From Phycisphaerae bacterium (GTDB lineage: Bacteria > Planctomycetota > Phycisphaerae > JAJVII01), in assembly GCA_022072085.1 (NCBI GenBank), contig JAJVII010000039.1, positions 1-64,000 of the forward strand: 64,000 bases of DNA. The letters are read 5' to 3'. The notes under the pieces were generated by a model. It did not search any database. It saw only the letters and a program-made list of their open reading frames with translations, and was not told where the DNA came from. Both the position numbers and the translations under genes were made by a program. Below are positions 24,742 through 33,589 of this stretch, in pieces. Numbering within the stretch: position 1 is the stretch's first letter; every line of letters starts with the position of its first letter.

Positions 24742-25879
24742 CCGTGACGGTGACGCGGTACTGGCCGGGGAAGCTGTAGTTCGCGTAGCTGGGGTGCATG
24801 GCCATCGCGAAGTAGATCACGCCGGGCTTGTCAGCCGTGAAGGAATACTGGCTGCCGGTCTTGACGGGCTCGCCGCTCTTGCCGATGCGGTAGACCAGGG
24901 CGCCGACGGGGATGCTGCCTTCCTTCCACCAGCCGTAGTTGGGCGTGCCCTCGGGCGTCGATACGGCGTTGCTGCCCCAGGGCGACATGGTGATCTGTCC
25001 GGAGGCCTTGATGATCACCTGGTCGCCGCGCTCCACCTGGAGCCCGCAGCTCTTGAACTCCTTGAAGACGTTGTCGGTCCCGCTGACGGCGAAGGTCTTC
25101 CGCTCCTCGTTCCGCTGGTTGACGGTGCGCTGCACCTGGCGGATGTCGCCGAGCTTGACGGTCAGCTCGCCGTAGGGGCTCTGGACCTGGAAGCTCTTGG
25201 CGTCGATCTCGCCGACAAGGGTGAACTGCGCCGTCTCGATCGAGTCGGCCCGGATCAACTCGCCGGGCTGGTCGCTCTCCTCATCGTCATCAGCAGCCAG
25301 TTCCTCGAACGTGTCGAGGATGGCCTTGATCCGCAGATTCTTCTCTCCCTCGTTGCCGGTCTTGGCCCGCTCCAGTTCGCGGCGGATCGACGGGCCCATC
25401 GCGGTCAGATCCTTCTGGGCCTGCTCGCGTTCGGCGTACTTGCTTGAGCCGAGGTTCTCGATCAGGTCGTGCAGCTTCTGCTTGTAGTCCGAGTGGCTGT
25501 CCAGCCCGGGCGTGAAGCTGCGGATGCGGCCGATCGGGATTTGCAGGTCGCCGAACTCCGTGTGAACCAGCAGGGACTTGTCCTTCAGCTTGCCGGCGAT
25601 GACCGAGCCGTCCATGAGGTACAGCCGAACTTCCTGCGGGTCGCGCACCGTTCCCGTGGGCGCCGGCGGCGCCTCGGGCGTCTCGGCGGGGGCGGTCGCG
25701 GGAGGAGTCGCGGGAGTCGTCGCAGGCGTGTCGGCCGGCACGGGCGGACGAATCGGCTGGATGTTGCCCTCGGCCGGGACGGGCCCGTCGAGGACCTCCA
25801 CGTCATCCTGGCCCATGACGACCGATGCCGACAGGAGCAGGCCGACGGCCACCGACAGCAGAGTTCGCGTGCGGCTCAT
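24722..25879 (-). CDS. Secreted protein with C-terminal LecA-like lectin domain
   Basis: A 385-residue exported protein. The ATG at 25879 opens the signal peptide (MSRTRTLLSVAVGLLLSASV); an ATG four codons earlier is possible. A Pro/Thr/Ala-rich linker (about 40-75) precedes two SH3-like beta repeats (RLYLMDGSVIAGKLKDKS and IQTAQ-like FTLVGEIDAKSFQVQSP) separated by a helical, Lys/Glu-rich segment. The last 120 residues resemble the galactose-binding lectin PA-IL: VERGDQVIIKASGQ, a GTPNYGWWKEGSIPVGALVYRIG stretch divided over the loop, and FAMAMHPSYANYSFPGQY. It probably binds sugars or surfaces outside the cell. Overlaps the end of the peptidase gene tail to tail. Confidence 0.7.
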   Translation of the reverse strand: MSRTRTLLSVAVGLLLSASVVMGQDDVEVLDGPVPAEGNIQPIRPPVPADTPATTPATPPATAPAETPEAPPAPTGTVRDPQEVRLYLMDGSVIAGKLKDKSLLVHTEFGDLQIPIGRIRSFTPGLDSHSDYKQKLHDLIENLGSSKYAEREQAQKDLTAMGPSIRRELERAKTGNEGEKNLRIKAILDTFEELAADDDEESDQPGELIRADSIETAQFTLVGEIDAKSFQVQSPYGELTVKLGDIRQVQRTVNQRNEERKTFAVSGTDNVFKEFKSCGLQVERGDQVIIKASGQITMSPWGSNAVSTPEGTPNYGWWKEGSIPVGALVYRIGKSGEPVKTGSQYSFTADKPGVIYFAMAMHPSYANYSFPGQYRVTVTVKPKER

Positions 25880-26044
25880 ACCCGAAACCATCCTTTCGTC
25901 TCGTGGTGCGTTCTGAAACCGGGATTCCCCCCGCGTTTGGATGCGCCTGGCGGGCGAAGGTTCCGTGTTCGACGAACCCTCGCCGGCGCATGTGATCATC
26001 ATACCAGCAATCGGCGGGAAATGGAAAGCTCCGGCAAGACACGC

Positions 26045-26314
26045 TCACTCGACCGGGTCGTAGCCGCCTTTGCAGAAGGGGTTGCAGCGGAGGATGCGCC
26101 ACAGGCCCATCAGCGTGCCGCGGAGGATGCCCTTCTTGCGGACCGCCTGCACGAAGTACTGGCTGCACGAGGGGGTGAACCGGCAGCAGCCGGGCAGCCA
26201 CGGCGAAATCGCGATCTGGTAGACCCGCACCGGCAGCAGGTAGAAGCGGCGCAGCATCGCCCGCGGGCCTCGATCCGGCCGGGGCGGCGGCGGGCCTGTC
26301 GGGGCGTCGGCCAT
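26045..26314 (-). CDS. yidD: Membrane protein insertion efficiency factor YidD
   Basis: A short 89-residue protein with the family signature: [38 protein letters not shown], and [12 protein letters not shown]. The Cys pattern and the amphipathic N-terminal helix are typical. YidD acts with the YidC insertase at the inner membrane. The start overlaps the rnpA stop by one base (TGATG). YidC is not next to it here: the next gene downstream is the lectin protein, which is a departure from the usual rpmH-rnpA-yidD-yidC order. Confidence 0.93.
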   Translation of the reverse strand: MADAPTGPPPPRPDRGPRAMLRRFYLLPVRVYQIAISPWLPGCCRFTPSCSQYFVQAVRKKGILRGTLMGLWRILRCNPFCKGGYDPVE

Positions 26315-26736
26315 CAGCAGCCTCCGTCGTCGAATTCGTCGCCGGCGTCGCGGGCCTGTCGGCGGGCCCAGCGGGCGACGGCCTTGGCGGTCAGCGTCGC
26401 GACCGACCGGCGATAGTCCGCCAGCGACGCGGGGCCCTCCGGGGTGCGCGGGATGAGAATGTAATCGAAACCGGCCTGCAGGTCGTGGCGGGCGAGCCTG
26501 AACGCCTCGCGCAGCAGACGCTTGAACCGGTTGCGGACGACGGCCGGCCCGAGCTTGCGCGACACCGACAGCCCGACCCGCGGATGGGGCAGGGCGTTGG
26601 CGGCGGCGTAGCAGATGAGAATGCGGTCGGCGACGCTGCAACGGGCGTTGTAGATGCGGTCGAAGTCGCCCTGACGCTTGATGCGCATCGATGCGGGAAA
26701 GCGGAAGCGAAGCGGCTTGTCGCGGGTCTCTGCCAT
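26314..26736 (-). CDS. rnpA: Ribonuclease P protein component
   Basis: A 140-residue basic protein that assists RNase P RNA in removing tRNA 5' leaders. The signature RNR motif is in [16 protein letters not shown], preceded by [14 protein letters not shown], which forms the RNA-binding cleft. The start at MAETRDK is followed by about 15 residues before the core begins ([19 protein letters not shown]). The usual rpmH gene is not upstream; instead a four-helix-bundle gene lies 28 bases away. Confidence 0.93.
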   Translation of the reverse strand: MAETRDKPLRFRFPASMRIKRQGDFDRIYNARCSVADRILICYAAANALPHPRVGLSVSRKLGPAVVRNRFKRLLREAFRLARHDLQAGFDYILIPRTPEGPASLADYRRSVATLTAKAVARWARRQARDAGDEFDDGGC

Positions 26737-26764
26737 GAGGTCACCGACGGGCCGCCGCCCGGCG

Positions 26765-27472
26765 CTACTTGCCGTCCAACTCGGCGAATGGATTGGCGTC
26801 GGTCTGGGACTGCTGCCCGGCCAGTTCGGCCAGCACGGCTTCGAGGCTGGAGGTGTCGGCGGCCGGCTCGCTCGACGCGGCCCGGGCCAGCGCGGCGGCC
26901 GGGTCCTTGCCCCCAGCCGGCAGCGGCGGAGGCGCGGTCGGCCTGGGCGCAGCCGGCGGCGGTGCAACCGGCGCGGCAGCCTGGGGCGCGACGGGGACGG
27001 CCTCGGCAATGGGCAGGTCGTCGTCTTCCTCCGCGGAGGCGGTGGGCGGCGGGCGGTGTCGGCCGTTGGCCTTGGCGGGCGGCTCGGACGGGCCGGGCGG
27101 CAGGGGCACGCCGCGGAGCTTGGCCGACCAGGCCTGGAGATACTGCTCCATGCGGCGGGCGAGGACCTTGAGCTTGCCGACCTCGCCCTCGCCGGCTTCC
27201 TTGTCGGGCTGCGTGTCCAGGACGGCGATCATCGCGCGGACCTTGGCGATGCAGGAGCAGGCCTGGCAGACTTCGTCGATCAGGACGTTCTCGCGTCCGT
27301 CGGCGACGCCGGCGGCGATGTGCGTGCCGACGCCGACGGCGGCGGCCTCGAAGTTGCGGACGAACTCCGGATGCCGCGTGAAGACCGGCTCCTGGGTGAG
27401 CCGAAGGGCCTTGCGGGCCAGGCTGATGGCCGGATGCCAGACGGGAAGCTCGTCGTACCGCAAAGTCGTCAT
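26765..27472 (-). CDS. Four-helix-bundle protein with Ala/Pro-rich tail
   Basis: A 235-residue protein. Residues about 5-115 resemble the four-helix-bundle (23S rRNA intervening-sequence) family, starting YDELPVWHPAISLARKALRL and containing NFEAAAVGVGTHIAAG. The remainder is a low-complexity Ala/Pro linker (about 150-200) and an acidic end (LEAVLAELAGQQ). Its role is unknown; members of this family are often found in intervening sequences of rRNA or next to mobile DNA, but here it stands upstream of rnpA with a 28-base gap and so may be in the same transcript. Confidence 0.65.
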   Translation of the reverse strand: MTTLRYDELPVWHPAISLARKALRLTQEPVFTRHPEFVRNFEAAAVGVGTHIAAGVADGRENVLIDEVCQACSCIAKVRAMIAVLDTQPDKEAGEGEVGKLKVLARRMEQYLQAWSAKLRGVPLPPGPSEPPAKANGRHRPPPTASAEEDDDLPIAEAVPVAPQAAAPVAPPPAAPRPTAPPPLPAGGKDPAAALARAASSEPAADTSSLEAVLAELAGQQSQTDANPFAELDGK

Positions 27473-27571
27473 CGCCGGTCTCCCATGTCAACGGGGCGGC
27501 ATCCATGCCGTCGGGGAGACCTATCTTAGTCGGATCGGCGCGGCGTGTAAATGGGAACCGAACGCCAGGCG

Positions 27572-28702
27572 TCAACTGATGAAGGTCTTGCGCTTCTTGC
27601 CCGAGAGGTAGCTCTCCATGATGCAGCCGGCCAGGTCGCCGCTGCCGCAGTAGAAGCTGACCCCGCGCGTGAGTTTGGTCATCTGGTCCACGAAGCCGAC
27701 CCAGTCCATGTAGTAGTAGTCGTCGATCAGCGCGAACGTGGCGATGCGGCAGCCCGCCCGCGTGACGGCCAGCGCCTCGGTCAGCGTCGTGGCGGTCGTC
27801 TTGCGGTCGGGCGGATAGAGCAGCACCAGTTCGTCGCCCTCGACGTGGGCGGTCGGTTCGCCGTCGGTGATGACAAAGATGATCTTGTTCTCGCCGCCGC
27901 GGCGGGCGAGCGCCTGTCGGGCCAGCCGCAGGCCCATCTGGAGGTTCGTGAAGTGCTGCGGGGCGCGGTCGGCTTCGGCCAGCGGGACGCGCATCGACAC
28001 CTGGTAGTCGAAGACGGTGACGCGCTTGGGCGTCAGCAGGGGCAAGCGGGTTTCGTCGATCGGCTCAGCCGTCGAGTAGAAGCCGACGATGTCCAGCGTG
28101 TCGTCGCTGAACCGCTGGCGGATCAGGGCGTGCATGGCCATCGCGACCTTCTTGGCCTGGAAGAACCGGCCGAAGCGGGCCATCGAGCCGCTCATGTCCA
28201 GCAGGATCGCGAGGCTCACGCTGGTCTTGCACTGGGAGAGGTAGAGTTCCAGGTCGCTCTCGTTGAGCTGGATGGGGCAGTTGGCGCCGTTGCGGGCCAG
28301 GGCGTTCTTCAGCGTCGCGGTCAGGTCCAACTCGCTGACCGGGTCGCCGAACTGGTAGGGGCGGCTGCCCTCGGTGCGCTCGCCGCCGTGCCCGGCGTGG
28401 GGGGTGTCGTGGGCATCGCGCGTGCCGGCTGACAGGTTCGCGAAGACCTCCATCAGGGCCTTGCGTTCCATCATTGAGACGGCCTTGGGGGTCAGGCGGT
28501 AGCGGCCCTTGACTTTCTCCAGCAGCCCCTGCTCGACGAGCTGCTGGAGCATCTCGGCTTGCTCGGGGTCCAGACGCTCCATCGCGTCCAGCGCCTGCTG
28601 GCCATACTGGAGCACGAACTCCATGACCTGGCCGAAGAACTCCATCAGCTTCTGCTGATCGACGAACTCCGAGCCGTCCCATTCTGTGTAGTCATACTGC
28701 AT
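27572..28702 (-). CDS. VWA-domain protein, partner of MoxR-type ATPase
   Basis: A 376-residue protein. The N-terminal helical region (to about 110) precedes a von Willebrand A domain whose metal-ion-dependent adhesion site is visible: ILLDMSGSMARFG (DxSxS), a Thr in HFTNLQMGL and ITDGEPTA (D). It follows the ATPase gene by 6 bases and is in the same operon. MoxR-VWA pairs act as chaperones or metal insertases. No metal-chelatase C-terminus is present, so the pair is closer to the MoxR/CoxE kind. The target is unknown. Confidence 0.8.
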   Translation of the reverse strand: MQYDYTEWDGSEFVDQQKLMEFFGQVMEFVLQYGQQALDAMERLDPEQAEMLQQLVEQGLLEKVKGRYRLTPKAVSMMERKALMEVFANLSAGTRDAHDTPHAGHGGERTEGSRPYQFGDPVSELDLTATLKNALARNGANCPIQLNESDLELYLSQCKTSVSLAILLDMSGSMARFGRFFQAKKVAMAMHALIRQRFSDDTLDIVGFYSTAEPIDETRLPLLTPKRVTVFDYQVSMRVPLAEADRAPQHFTNLQMGLRLARQALARRGGENKIIFVITDGEPTAHVEGDELVLLYPPDRKTTATTLTEALAVTRAGCRIATFALIDDYYYMDWVGFVDQMTKLTRGVSFYCGSGDLAGCIMESYLSGKKRKTFIS

Positions 28703-28708
28703 CCGTGC

Positions 28709-30133
28709 TCACTGACGATAGTACGTCCTGTTGTTCCGGACATGCTTGCTCAATCGGTTGTTGACGTGCAGGGCCTCGAGCACGAACTCGACGGCCGACG
28801 CGACCTGGGCCTCGTCCGCGGGGTCGCCGCCGGTGGCGCGGCAGAGCTGCTCAGCCGTCTCGGCCAGCCCCTCGACGTGCCGGGCGTTGGCCAGCAGTTC
28901 GGCGTTGCTCACCTCGTCGCCGCTGTGCAGGCGGACCTGGCCCTGGAACTGGGCGACGATGCCTTCGAGCTTGTGGAAGTCGGCGTAGCGCGCGAAGACG
29001 TTCTGGACGGCCTCGCCGAGCATCGCGGCGATGAGCTTGTCCTCGGCCTGCTCGTCGTCGGCCAGCATCAGCTCGATCTTGCCGCGGCAACTGGCGGCCA
29101 GGAACGCCAGGTCGGTCACGCGCGGCACGATCCGCGTCTCGCCCAGGAGGATCGCCCGCCGCTCGGCGCTGGAGACCAGGGTCTCGAAGTTGGCGATCGA
29201 CGCCCGCACCGACACGCCCGAGGCCTGGTTGATGTGCGGGCTGGCCCGGGCGATGCGGACGAGTTCCTCGATGATTTCGTGCATGAACCGCGGCACGGTC
29301 ACCGGGCCGGTGGTGCGGCTGCACCAGGCATTGGCCCGGGTGATGGCCATCGACTCCTGCTCGCTGTGCGGGTAGTGCGTGCGGATGACCGAGCCGATGC
29401 GGTCCTTCAGCGGCGTGACGATCCGCCCGCGGTTGGTGTAGTCCTCGGGGTTGGCGCTGAAGACCAGCGTCACGTCCAGCGGCAGCCGCACGGGGTAGCC
29501 GCGAATCTGCACGTCGCGCTCCTCCAGCACGTTGAACAGGCCGACCTGGATCCGCGGCGCCAGGTCGGGCAGCTCGTTGATCGCGAAGATGCCGCGGTTG
29601 GTCCGCGGGATCAGCCCGAAGTGCATGGTCGATTCGTCCGCCAGCCGCCGCCCCTGGGCCACCTTGACCAGGTCGATCTCGCCGATGAGGTCGGCGATGG
29701 TCACGTCGGGGGTCGCCAGCTTTTCGTGATAGCGGGCTTCGCGCGGCAGCCACTCGACGCGGGCCGCGTCGCCCTGCTGGCCCAGCAGCGCGGCCGACTG
29801 CTTCAGCCGCGGGGCCAACGGGTCGTCGGGAATCTCGACGTCGGCCAGTACCGGCGTCCGTTCGTCCAGCAGCCCGGGCAGGGCGCGGAGCATGCGGGTC
29901 TTGGCCTGTCCGCGCAGGCCCAGAAAGAGCAGGTCGTGTCGGCTGAGGATGGCGTTGACGATCTGCGGGATGACGGTCTGGTCGTATCCGACGATGCCGG
30001 GGAAGAGCGGCTGGCCGCCTTTGAGCCTCGCGATGAGGTTCTCGCGCAGCTCGTCCTTGACGGAGCGCGGACGATAGCCGGACGCTTTCAGTTCGCCCAC
30101 GTTACGGGCGAGCGTTTGGGTTGGCCTGCTCAT
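28709..30133 (-). CDS. MoxR/magnesium-chelatase-like AAA+ ATPase
   Basis: A 474-residue AAA+ ATPase, first of a pair with a VWA protein. The start is set at MSRPTQTLARNVGEL (30133); the frame is open further but the extra 105 codons pass through an intergenic repeat and lack protein character. Walker A is atypical, FLGLRGQAKTRML (no canonical GKT/S), and Walker B reads GIFAINELPDL, with Asn-Glu where Asp-Glu is usual. Sensor and Arg-finger regions look complete (LVFSANPEDYTNRGRI, PLKDRIGSVI). Members of the MoxR-VWA system remodel or activate a partner protein. The Asn-Glu change should be checked against the family. Confidence 0.8.
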   Translation of the reverse strand: MSRPTQTLARNVGELKASGYRPRSVKDELRENLIARLKGGQPLFPGIVGYDQTVIPQIVNAILSRHDLLFLGLRGQAKTRMLRALPGLLDERTPVLADVEIPDDPLAPRLKQSAALLGQQGDAARVEWLPREARYHEKLATPDVTIADLIGEIDLVKVAQGRRLADESTMHFGLIPRTNRGIFAINELPDLAPRIQVGLFNVLEERDVQIRGYPVRLPLDVTLVFSANPEDYTNRGRIVTPLKDRIGSVIRTHYPHSEQESMAITRANAWCSRTTGPVTVPRFMHEIIEELVRIARASPHINQASGVSVRASIANFETLVSSAERRAILLGETRIVPRVTDLAFLAASCRGKIELMLADDEQAEDKLIAAMLGEAVQNVFARYADFHKLEGIVAQFQGQVRLHSGDEVSNAELLANARHVEGLAETAEQLCRATGGDPADEAQVASAVEFVLEALHVNNRLSKHVRNNRTYYRQ

Positions 30134-30224
30134 GGTCGAACGCCTTGGCAGCCGCCGGAACGGATCGGGGGATGCTTCATTGCCGCCGTGACGCAGAATG
30201 TTAGGAGCAGCGTCGGGGCAGGTC

Positions 30225-30490
30225 AAACGAAGGGAAGTGTCGAGTGGCGAGTTCCGAGTGTCGAGTGGAGAGACAAGGGACGCCGCGGTTGCATGCGACT
30301 CCGCAGGTGTTCGGACAAGGGAGAGTGACCAGCGGCCGGCGAATTGTCGTTTCGTCCTACGGCGCCTACAAGCCGGCGTTCCGCGAAACCGCGAGCGGGC
30401 AAGCCGACGGCCTATGCGCCTGCCGCCGACTCCCAGCCCCCGAGCCACAAGCCACTGACCCCTAGCCCCTAGTCTCTAGCCTCTGGCCCC
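30225..30490. repeat. Intergenic repeat island (GTGTCGAGTGGCGAG and CCCCTAG types)
   Basis: The 363-base gap before the ATPase gene holds, at its left, tandem GTGTCGAGTG / GCGAGTTCC units (30237-30268) and, at its right, tandem CCCCTAGCCCCTAGTCTCTAG units (30457-30480). Between them is ordinary GC-rich DNA. No protein is encoded. A promoter for the ATPase-VWA operon should lie in the part next to 30133. Confidence 0.55.
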
Positions 30491-30496
30491 TTCCCC

Positions 30497-31444
30497 TCAC
30501 GGCACGTCGGTGACGTGGTCGTAGAAGCCGGTGTAGTCGAGCTTGCGCGGGCCGGTGATCCAGGCCGTCGCGACGTCTGGGTGCTTGTCGAGAATGCCGG
30601 TGAGCATGTACGGGATGTGATAGCCCCAGTCGATGGTCTGCTGGAGCGGCAGGATGTATTCGGGGATGACCTTCAGCAGCGGGACGATGTTGAACTTCGG
30701 GTTCTTCAGGAAGCCCAGCAGCAGTTCGGTGGGGCAGTTGCCGGCGCCGCGGCCGAGCCCGAACAGCGTGCCGTCCAGGTAGTTTGCGCCGCGGATGATC
30801 CCCTCGATCGTGTTGGCGAAGGCGAGTTGCTGGTTGTTGTGCATGTGGACGCCGACTTCCTTGGTCTTCAGGAAGCCCTGATACTTCTTGACGTAGAAGT
30901 CGACCACCTCGCTGTAGAGCGCCCCGAAGCTGTCCACCACGTAGACGGCCAGCGCCTTGGTTTCGCTTTCGAGCTGCGCCAGGGCCTCATCGAGGAACTG
31001 GTCGCCCTCGTGGCTGATGGCCATGATGTTCACGCAGCACTCGTAGCCCTTCTCGGTGGCGGTGTTGGCCAGGCGGATGGCCTTGTCGATGTCCTTGACA
31101 TAGGTGGCGACGCGGACCATGTCGATGACCGATTCGGAACGCGGCAGCAGGTCGTCGGGCGAGGACTTGTGGGCGTCCATCATGACGCAGAGCTTGGTCT
31201 GCCCTCGGTCGATGCCCTCGGTCGCCTGCTTGAGCACCGACTCGTCGCAGAACCGCCACGGGCCGAACTCGTCGGGGTTGAACATCTCTTTGCTGTTGCG
31301 GTAGCCCAGCTCGACGTAATCGACGCCGGAGGCGCAGACGGCCTTGTAGACGGCCCGCACGGTCTCCAGGGGGAACTGGCTCTTGTTGGCCAACCCGCCG
31401 TCGCGAATGGTGCAGTCAACAACTTTGATCTGAGGGCGATACAT
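30497..31444 (-). CDS. DRE-TIM metallolyase (aldolase) family protein
   Basis: A 315-residue TIM-barrel protein of the HMG-CoA lyase/4-hydroxy-2-oxovalerate aldolase family. The metal and catalytic motifs are IKVVDCTIRDGGLAN (the Arg-Asp pair), GVHMHNNQQLAFAN (the His metal ligands) and LFGLGRGAGNCPTE. The ATG at 31444 is preceded by GAGGAG; a GTG one codon earlier is less well placed. The reaction would be C-C bond cleavage or formation with an oxo acid; the partner substrate is not evident. No acetaldehyde dehydrogenase gene is near, so a typical meta-cleavage pathway is unlikely. Confidence 0.75.
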   Translation of the reverse strand: MYRPQIKVVDCTIRDGGLANKSQFPLETVRAVYKAVCASGVDYVELGYRNSKEMFNPDEFGPWRFCDESVLKQATEGIDRGQTKLCVMMDAHKSSPDDLLPRSESVIDMVRVATYVKDIDKAIRLANTATEKGYECCVNIMAISHEGDQFLDEALAQLESETKALAVYVVDSFGALYSEVVDFYVKKYQGFLKTKEVGVHMHNNQQLAFANTIEGIIRGANYLDGTLFGLGRGAGNCPTELLLGFLKNPKFNIVPLLKVIPEYILPLQQTIDWGYHIPYMLTGILDKHPDVATAWITGPRKLDYTGFYDHVTDVP

Positions 31445-31561
31445 CACGGTGCTCCTCGCATCGGTTGTCAGCGGTCCGGTCGAAACGGTTCGAGAAGGCG
31501 AAGCTTACCGCCGCCAGCCGATTCCAACAAGGGTCTGCCCGCCAACTCTACAACAGCCTGC

Positions 31562-31590
31562 AATATCCTGTATCTTAAGTTGTTGGGCAA
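31562..31590 (-). promoter_or_regulatory. Possible sigma-70 promoter for the aldolase
   Basis: On the minus strand TTGCCC and GATATT are separated by 17 bases, each matching four of six bases of the -35 and -10 consensus. The stretch is also more AT-rich than its surroundings. It lies about 120 bases upstream of the aldolase start. Planctomycete promoters are not well defined, so this is a guess. Confidence 0.25.
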
Positions 31591-32266
31591 CAACGTGTTG
31601 AAAATAGCCCGGCCGATGCGATTACAGGCGTTCGGCCGGGTCGCCTCGACTCCGGGTCGACCAAATCGGCCGCGTCGATCTGGCCAAAGCGGACACCCCT
31701 TAGAACGTAAACGGTGATGGGGTTCCTTTCGGCCTGGACCGGGTTGCCCGGCGTGACCCCGGTGGCGACTCGGCGTGTCGCCCACCGTGGGCGGCCTCAT
31801 AGCCCATCCGATTGCTGCGCCAGACGGCTGCCACCGGTGGGTCATGCAAAAAAAGCGGTTGAGGGCGTCCAACGCGCGCGGAAATGGTGGGATGGATTAC
31901 GGTGTAGATGTAACTCATTTAATATTCTATTTTTATGTGTGCTTTGCCGGCGGGTGCCACATCGCTTCCAGGCCTGTCGCGGCAGGCCTCGGTGGCAGGG
32001 GACGGGCAATATCCTATTGCGTCCGGCACTGCCAGGGCCTAAAGTTAGCTGTAAGCAGCCTGCGGGGTGGCAGTTGCGAAGAGCCTTGGCGACCGCGGGC
32101 CGGCCGAGAACCTCAGTTTACCTGTCCATAAGCGCCTGTCGGCCGGGTGGGCCGGGGCGATCTACGGTTCGTCTGACGATTGACGCAGGGAAGTCGAAAC
32201 GGAAATCGGCCCGACGGACCGGGTTCGGCTGGCGCTATATCCCGCCTGCGGCGGGGACGGTGAACC
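31591..32266. other. Long intergenic region with nested hairpins
   Basis: Almost 700 bases without a convincing gene. A nested palindrome lies at about 31954-31997: AGGCCTG pairs with CAGGCCT over six bases, and TGCCAC/GTGGCA pair outside it. An AT-rich patch (31905-31940) precedes it, and a TCGCCCACCGTGGGCGG palindrome lies near 31780. Open frames here give only low-complexity text. It may contain relics of mobile repeats or a non-coding RNA. Confidence 0.4.
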
Positions 32267-33034
32267 ATGAGCGAGATGGCAAATTCAAGTTCAGGCTCAA
32301 GTTCAAGCTCCGACCAGATTCGCGTCGAGGCCCTCCAGGCCAACGCCCGACGTTGCTGCATGTGCCCGCCGCACGTGGGCTTCCGCGTGGAGGTCGTGCC
32401 CATCCAGGCGTTGACCGTGGGCGGCTCGTTCGCGCCGGCCAACCTGGCCGTGCTTTGCCCCTTCTGCCGCTGGCTGGTCCAGCGTCAGCGGGTGAGCATG
32501 ACGGCGCTGAAGAAGTTCAAGAAGGACTGGGAGGCCCAGGCTGCCAAGGCCCCCGTCGAATATACCGACAACGGGCTGACGATCATCGGCGAGCCGCTGC
32601 GATTCGAGACGCACGGGCGTCGGCTGGCGACGGTGCTGGAAGGCAGCGAAATCGATCAACTGCTCACTAACTTCTTCAACTGCCTGGACACGTTCCTGGT
32701 CCACGAGGACCAGCACCTGGAGAACGCGATTAGCCTGGCCGTCATCCGCGCTTTCCGCGACCAGTACAATTACGTGCCGCCGGAGCGTGAGATCAAGGAG
32801 CTTTCGACGGCCGACAGCCGCAAGCTCGACCTGCTCTACCGCGGCATCCGCACGATCCTCTCGACCGGACTGGCCAGCAAAGTCCGCGCCGCGGCCCCGG
32901 AGCGAAAGCGGTCGGCCAAGCCGAAGAAGCCGGCCAAGAAGGTTGCAAAGAAGCCGGCGAAGAAGTCGGCCAAGCCCAAGCCGGCGAAGAAGGCCGTGAA
33001 GAAATCCTCGAAGAAACCGCCCAAGAAGAAGTGA
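32267..33034 (+). CDS. Zinc-cluster (HNH-like) protein with histone H1-like Lys/Ala/Pro tail
   Basis: A 255-residue protein. After a Ser-rich start (SSSGSSSSSD, encoded by TTCAAG-type repeats) comes a treble-clef-like zinc site: NARRCCMCPPHVGF and NLAVLCPFCRWL, with two Cys pairs about 35 residues apart as in HNH proteins; the catalytic His-Asn-His triad is not clearly seen. A helical middle (80-200) follows. The last 55 residues are almost only Lys, Ala, Pro and Ser, for example KKPAKKVAKKPAKKSAKPKP. Such a tail is like histone H1 or bacterial H1-like nucleoid proteins. DNA or RNA binding is likely; function is unknown. Confidence 0.65.
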   Translation: MSEMANSSSGSSSSSDQIRVEALQANARRCCMCPPHVGFRVEVVPIQALTVGGSFAPANLAVLCPFCRWLVQRQRVSMTALKKFKKDWEAQAAKAPVEYTDNGLTIIGEPLRFETHGRRLATVLEGSEIDQLLTNFFNCLDTFLVHEDQHLENAISLAVIRAFRDQYNYVPPEREIKELSTADSRKLDLLYRGIRTILSTGLASKVRAAAPERKRSAKPKKPAKKVAKKPAKKSAKPKPAKKAVKKSSKKPPKKK

Positions 33035-33088
33035 CGGGATCGGGTCGCAGTGACGGGCGCACCGATCCGAAGCTTCTGACAACTGCGT

Positions 33089-33589
33089 CTATGCGGTGTG
33101 GCCCGGCTCTCTCTTTCGTTCAGCCAGGATGGCCTCGAGCTGGATGACGGCCTGACGATCTTTGGGTCGCCCGAGAGCCGACTTTGACTTGATGAGCGCC
33201 TCCAGGCTGATGACGCGGAAGGCGCGCCCGTCCAATTCCATGGCCACAGAGTTCCTGCGGACCTCCTCGAAGGAGCCCAGACCGGCGATGTCGCCGAGGA
33301 CGTCCAGTTCTCCCAGGTCCGTTCCAAGGTAGAGGTTCCGAAAGCCGCTGAGGGACTGAGCGGATTCGTCCAGCGACTTGCGTTGCGGCGTCATGCGATG
33401 GACCGGATTGACGTCGCCCAGGGCGGCGAGCAGCTTTCGCATGTTCTCCGGCGTGAAGGGGGCGGCGACGTCCACGTCTTCCGTGTAGAGGCTGGAGCCG
33501 TGGAGGATCGCGGCGGTTCCCCCCACGATCACGAACTCGACCCCCTGGTCGTGCAGCCTGTCCAGTAAGTCCAGTTCGGGATCGATCAT
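33089..33589 (-). CDS. Nucleotidyltransferase (MNT/AbiEii-like)
   Basis: A 166-residue protein starting at MIDPELDLLDRLHDQGVEFV. It shows the pol-beta fold motif VIVGGTAAILHGSSLYTEDVDVA (Gly-rich loop, then Asp-Val-Asp metal site) and later Asp in GELDVLGDI. The ATG overlaps the stop of a 60-residue gene (ATGA). Such single-domain nucleotidyltransferases often pair with a small helical protein and may be part of toxin-antitoxin-type modules, though here no toxic activity is evident. The gene ends about 50 bases from the H1-tailed protein gene, which is convergent. Confidence 0.75.
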   Translation of the reverse strand: MIDPELDLLDRLHDQGVEFVIVGGTAAILHGSSLYTEDVDVAAPFTPENMRKLLAALGDVNPVHRMTPQRKSLDESAQSLSGFRNLYLGTDLGELDVLGDIAGLGSFEEVRRNSVAMELDGRAFRVISLEALIKSKSALGRPKDRQAVIQLEAILAERKREPGHTA

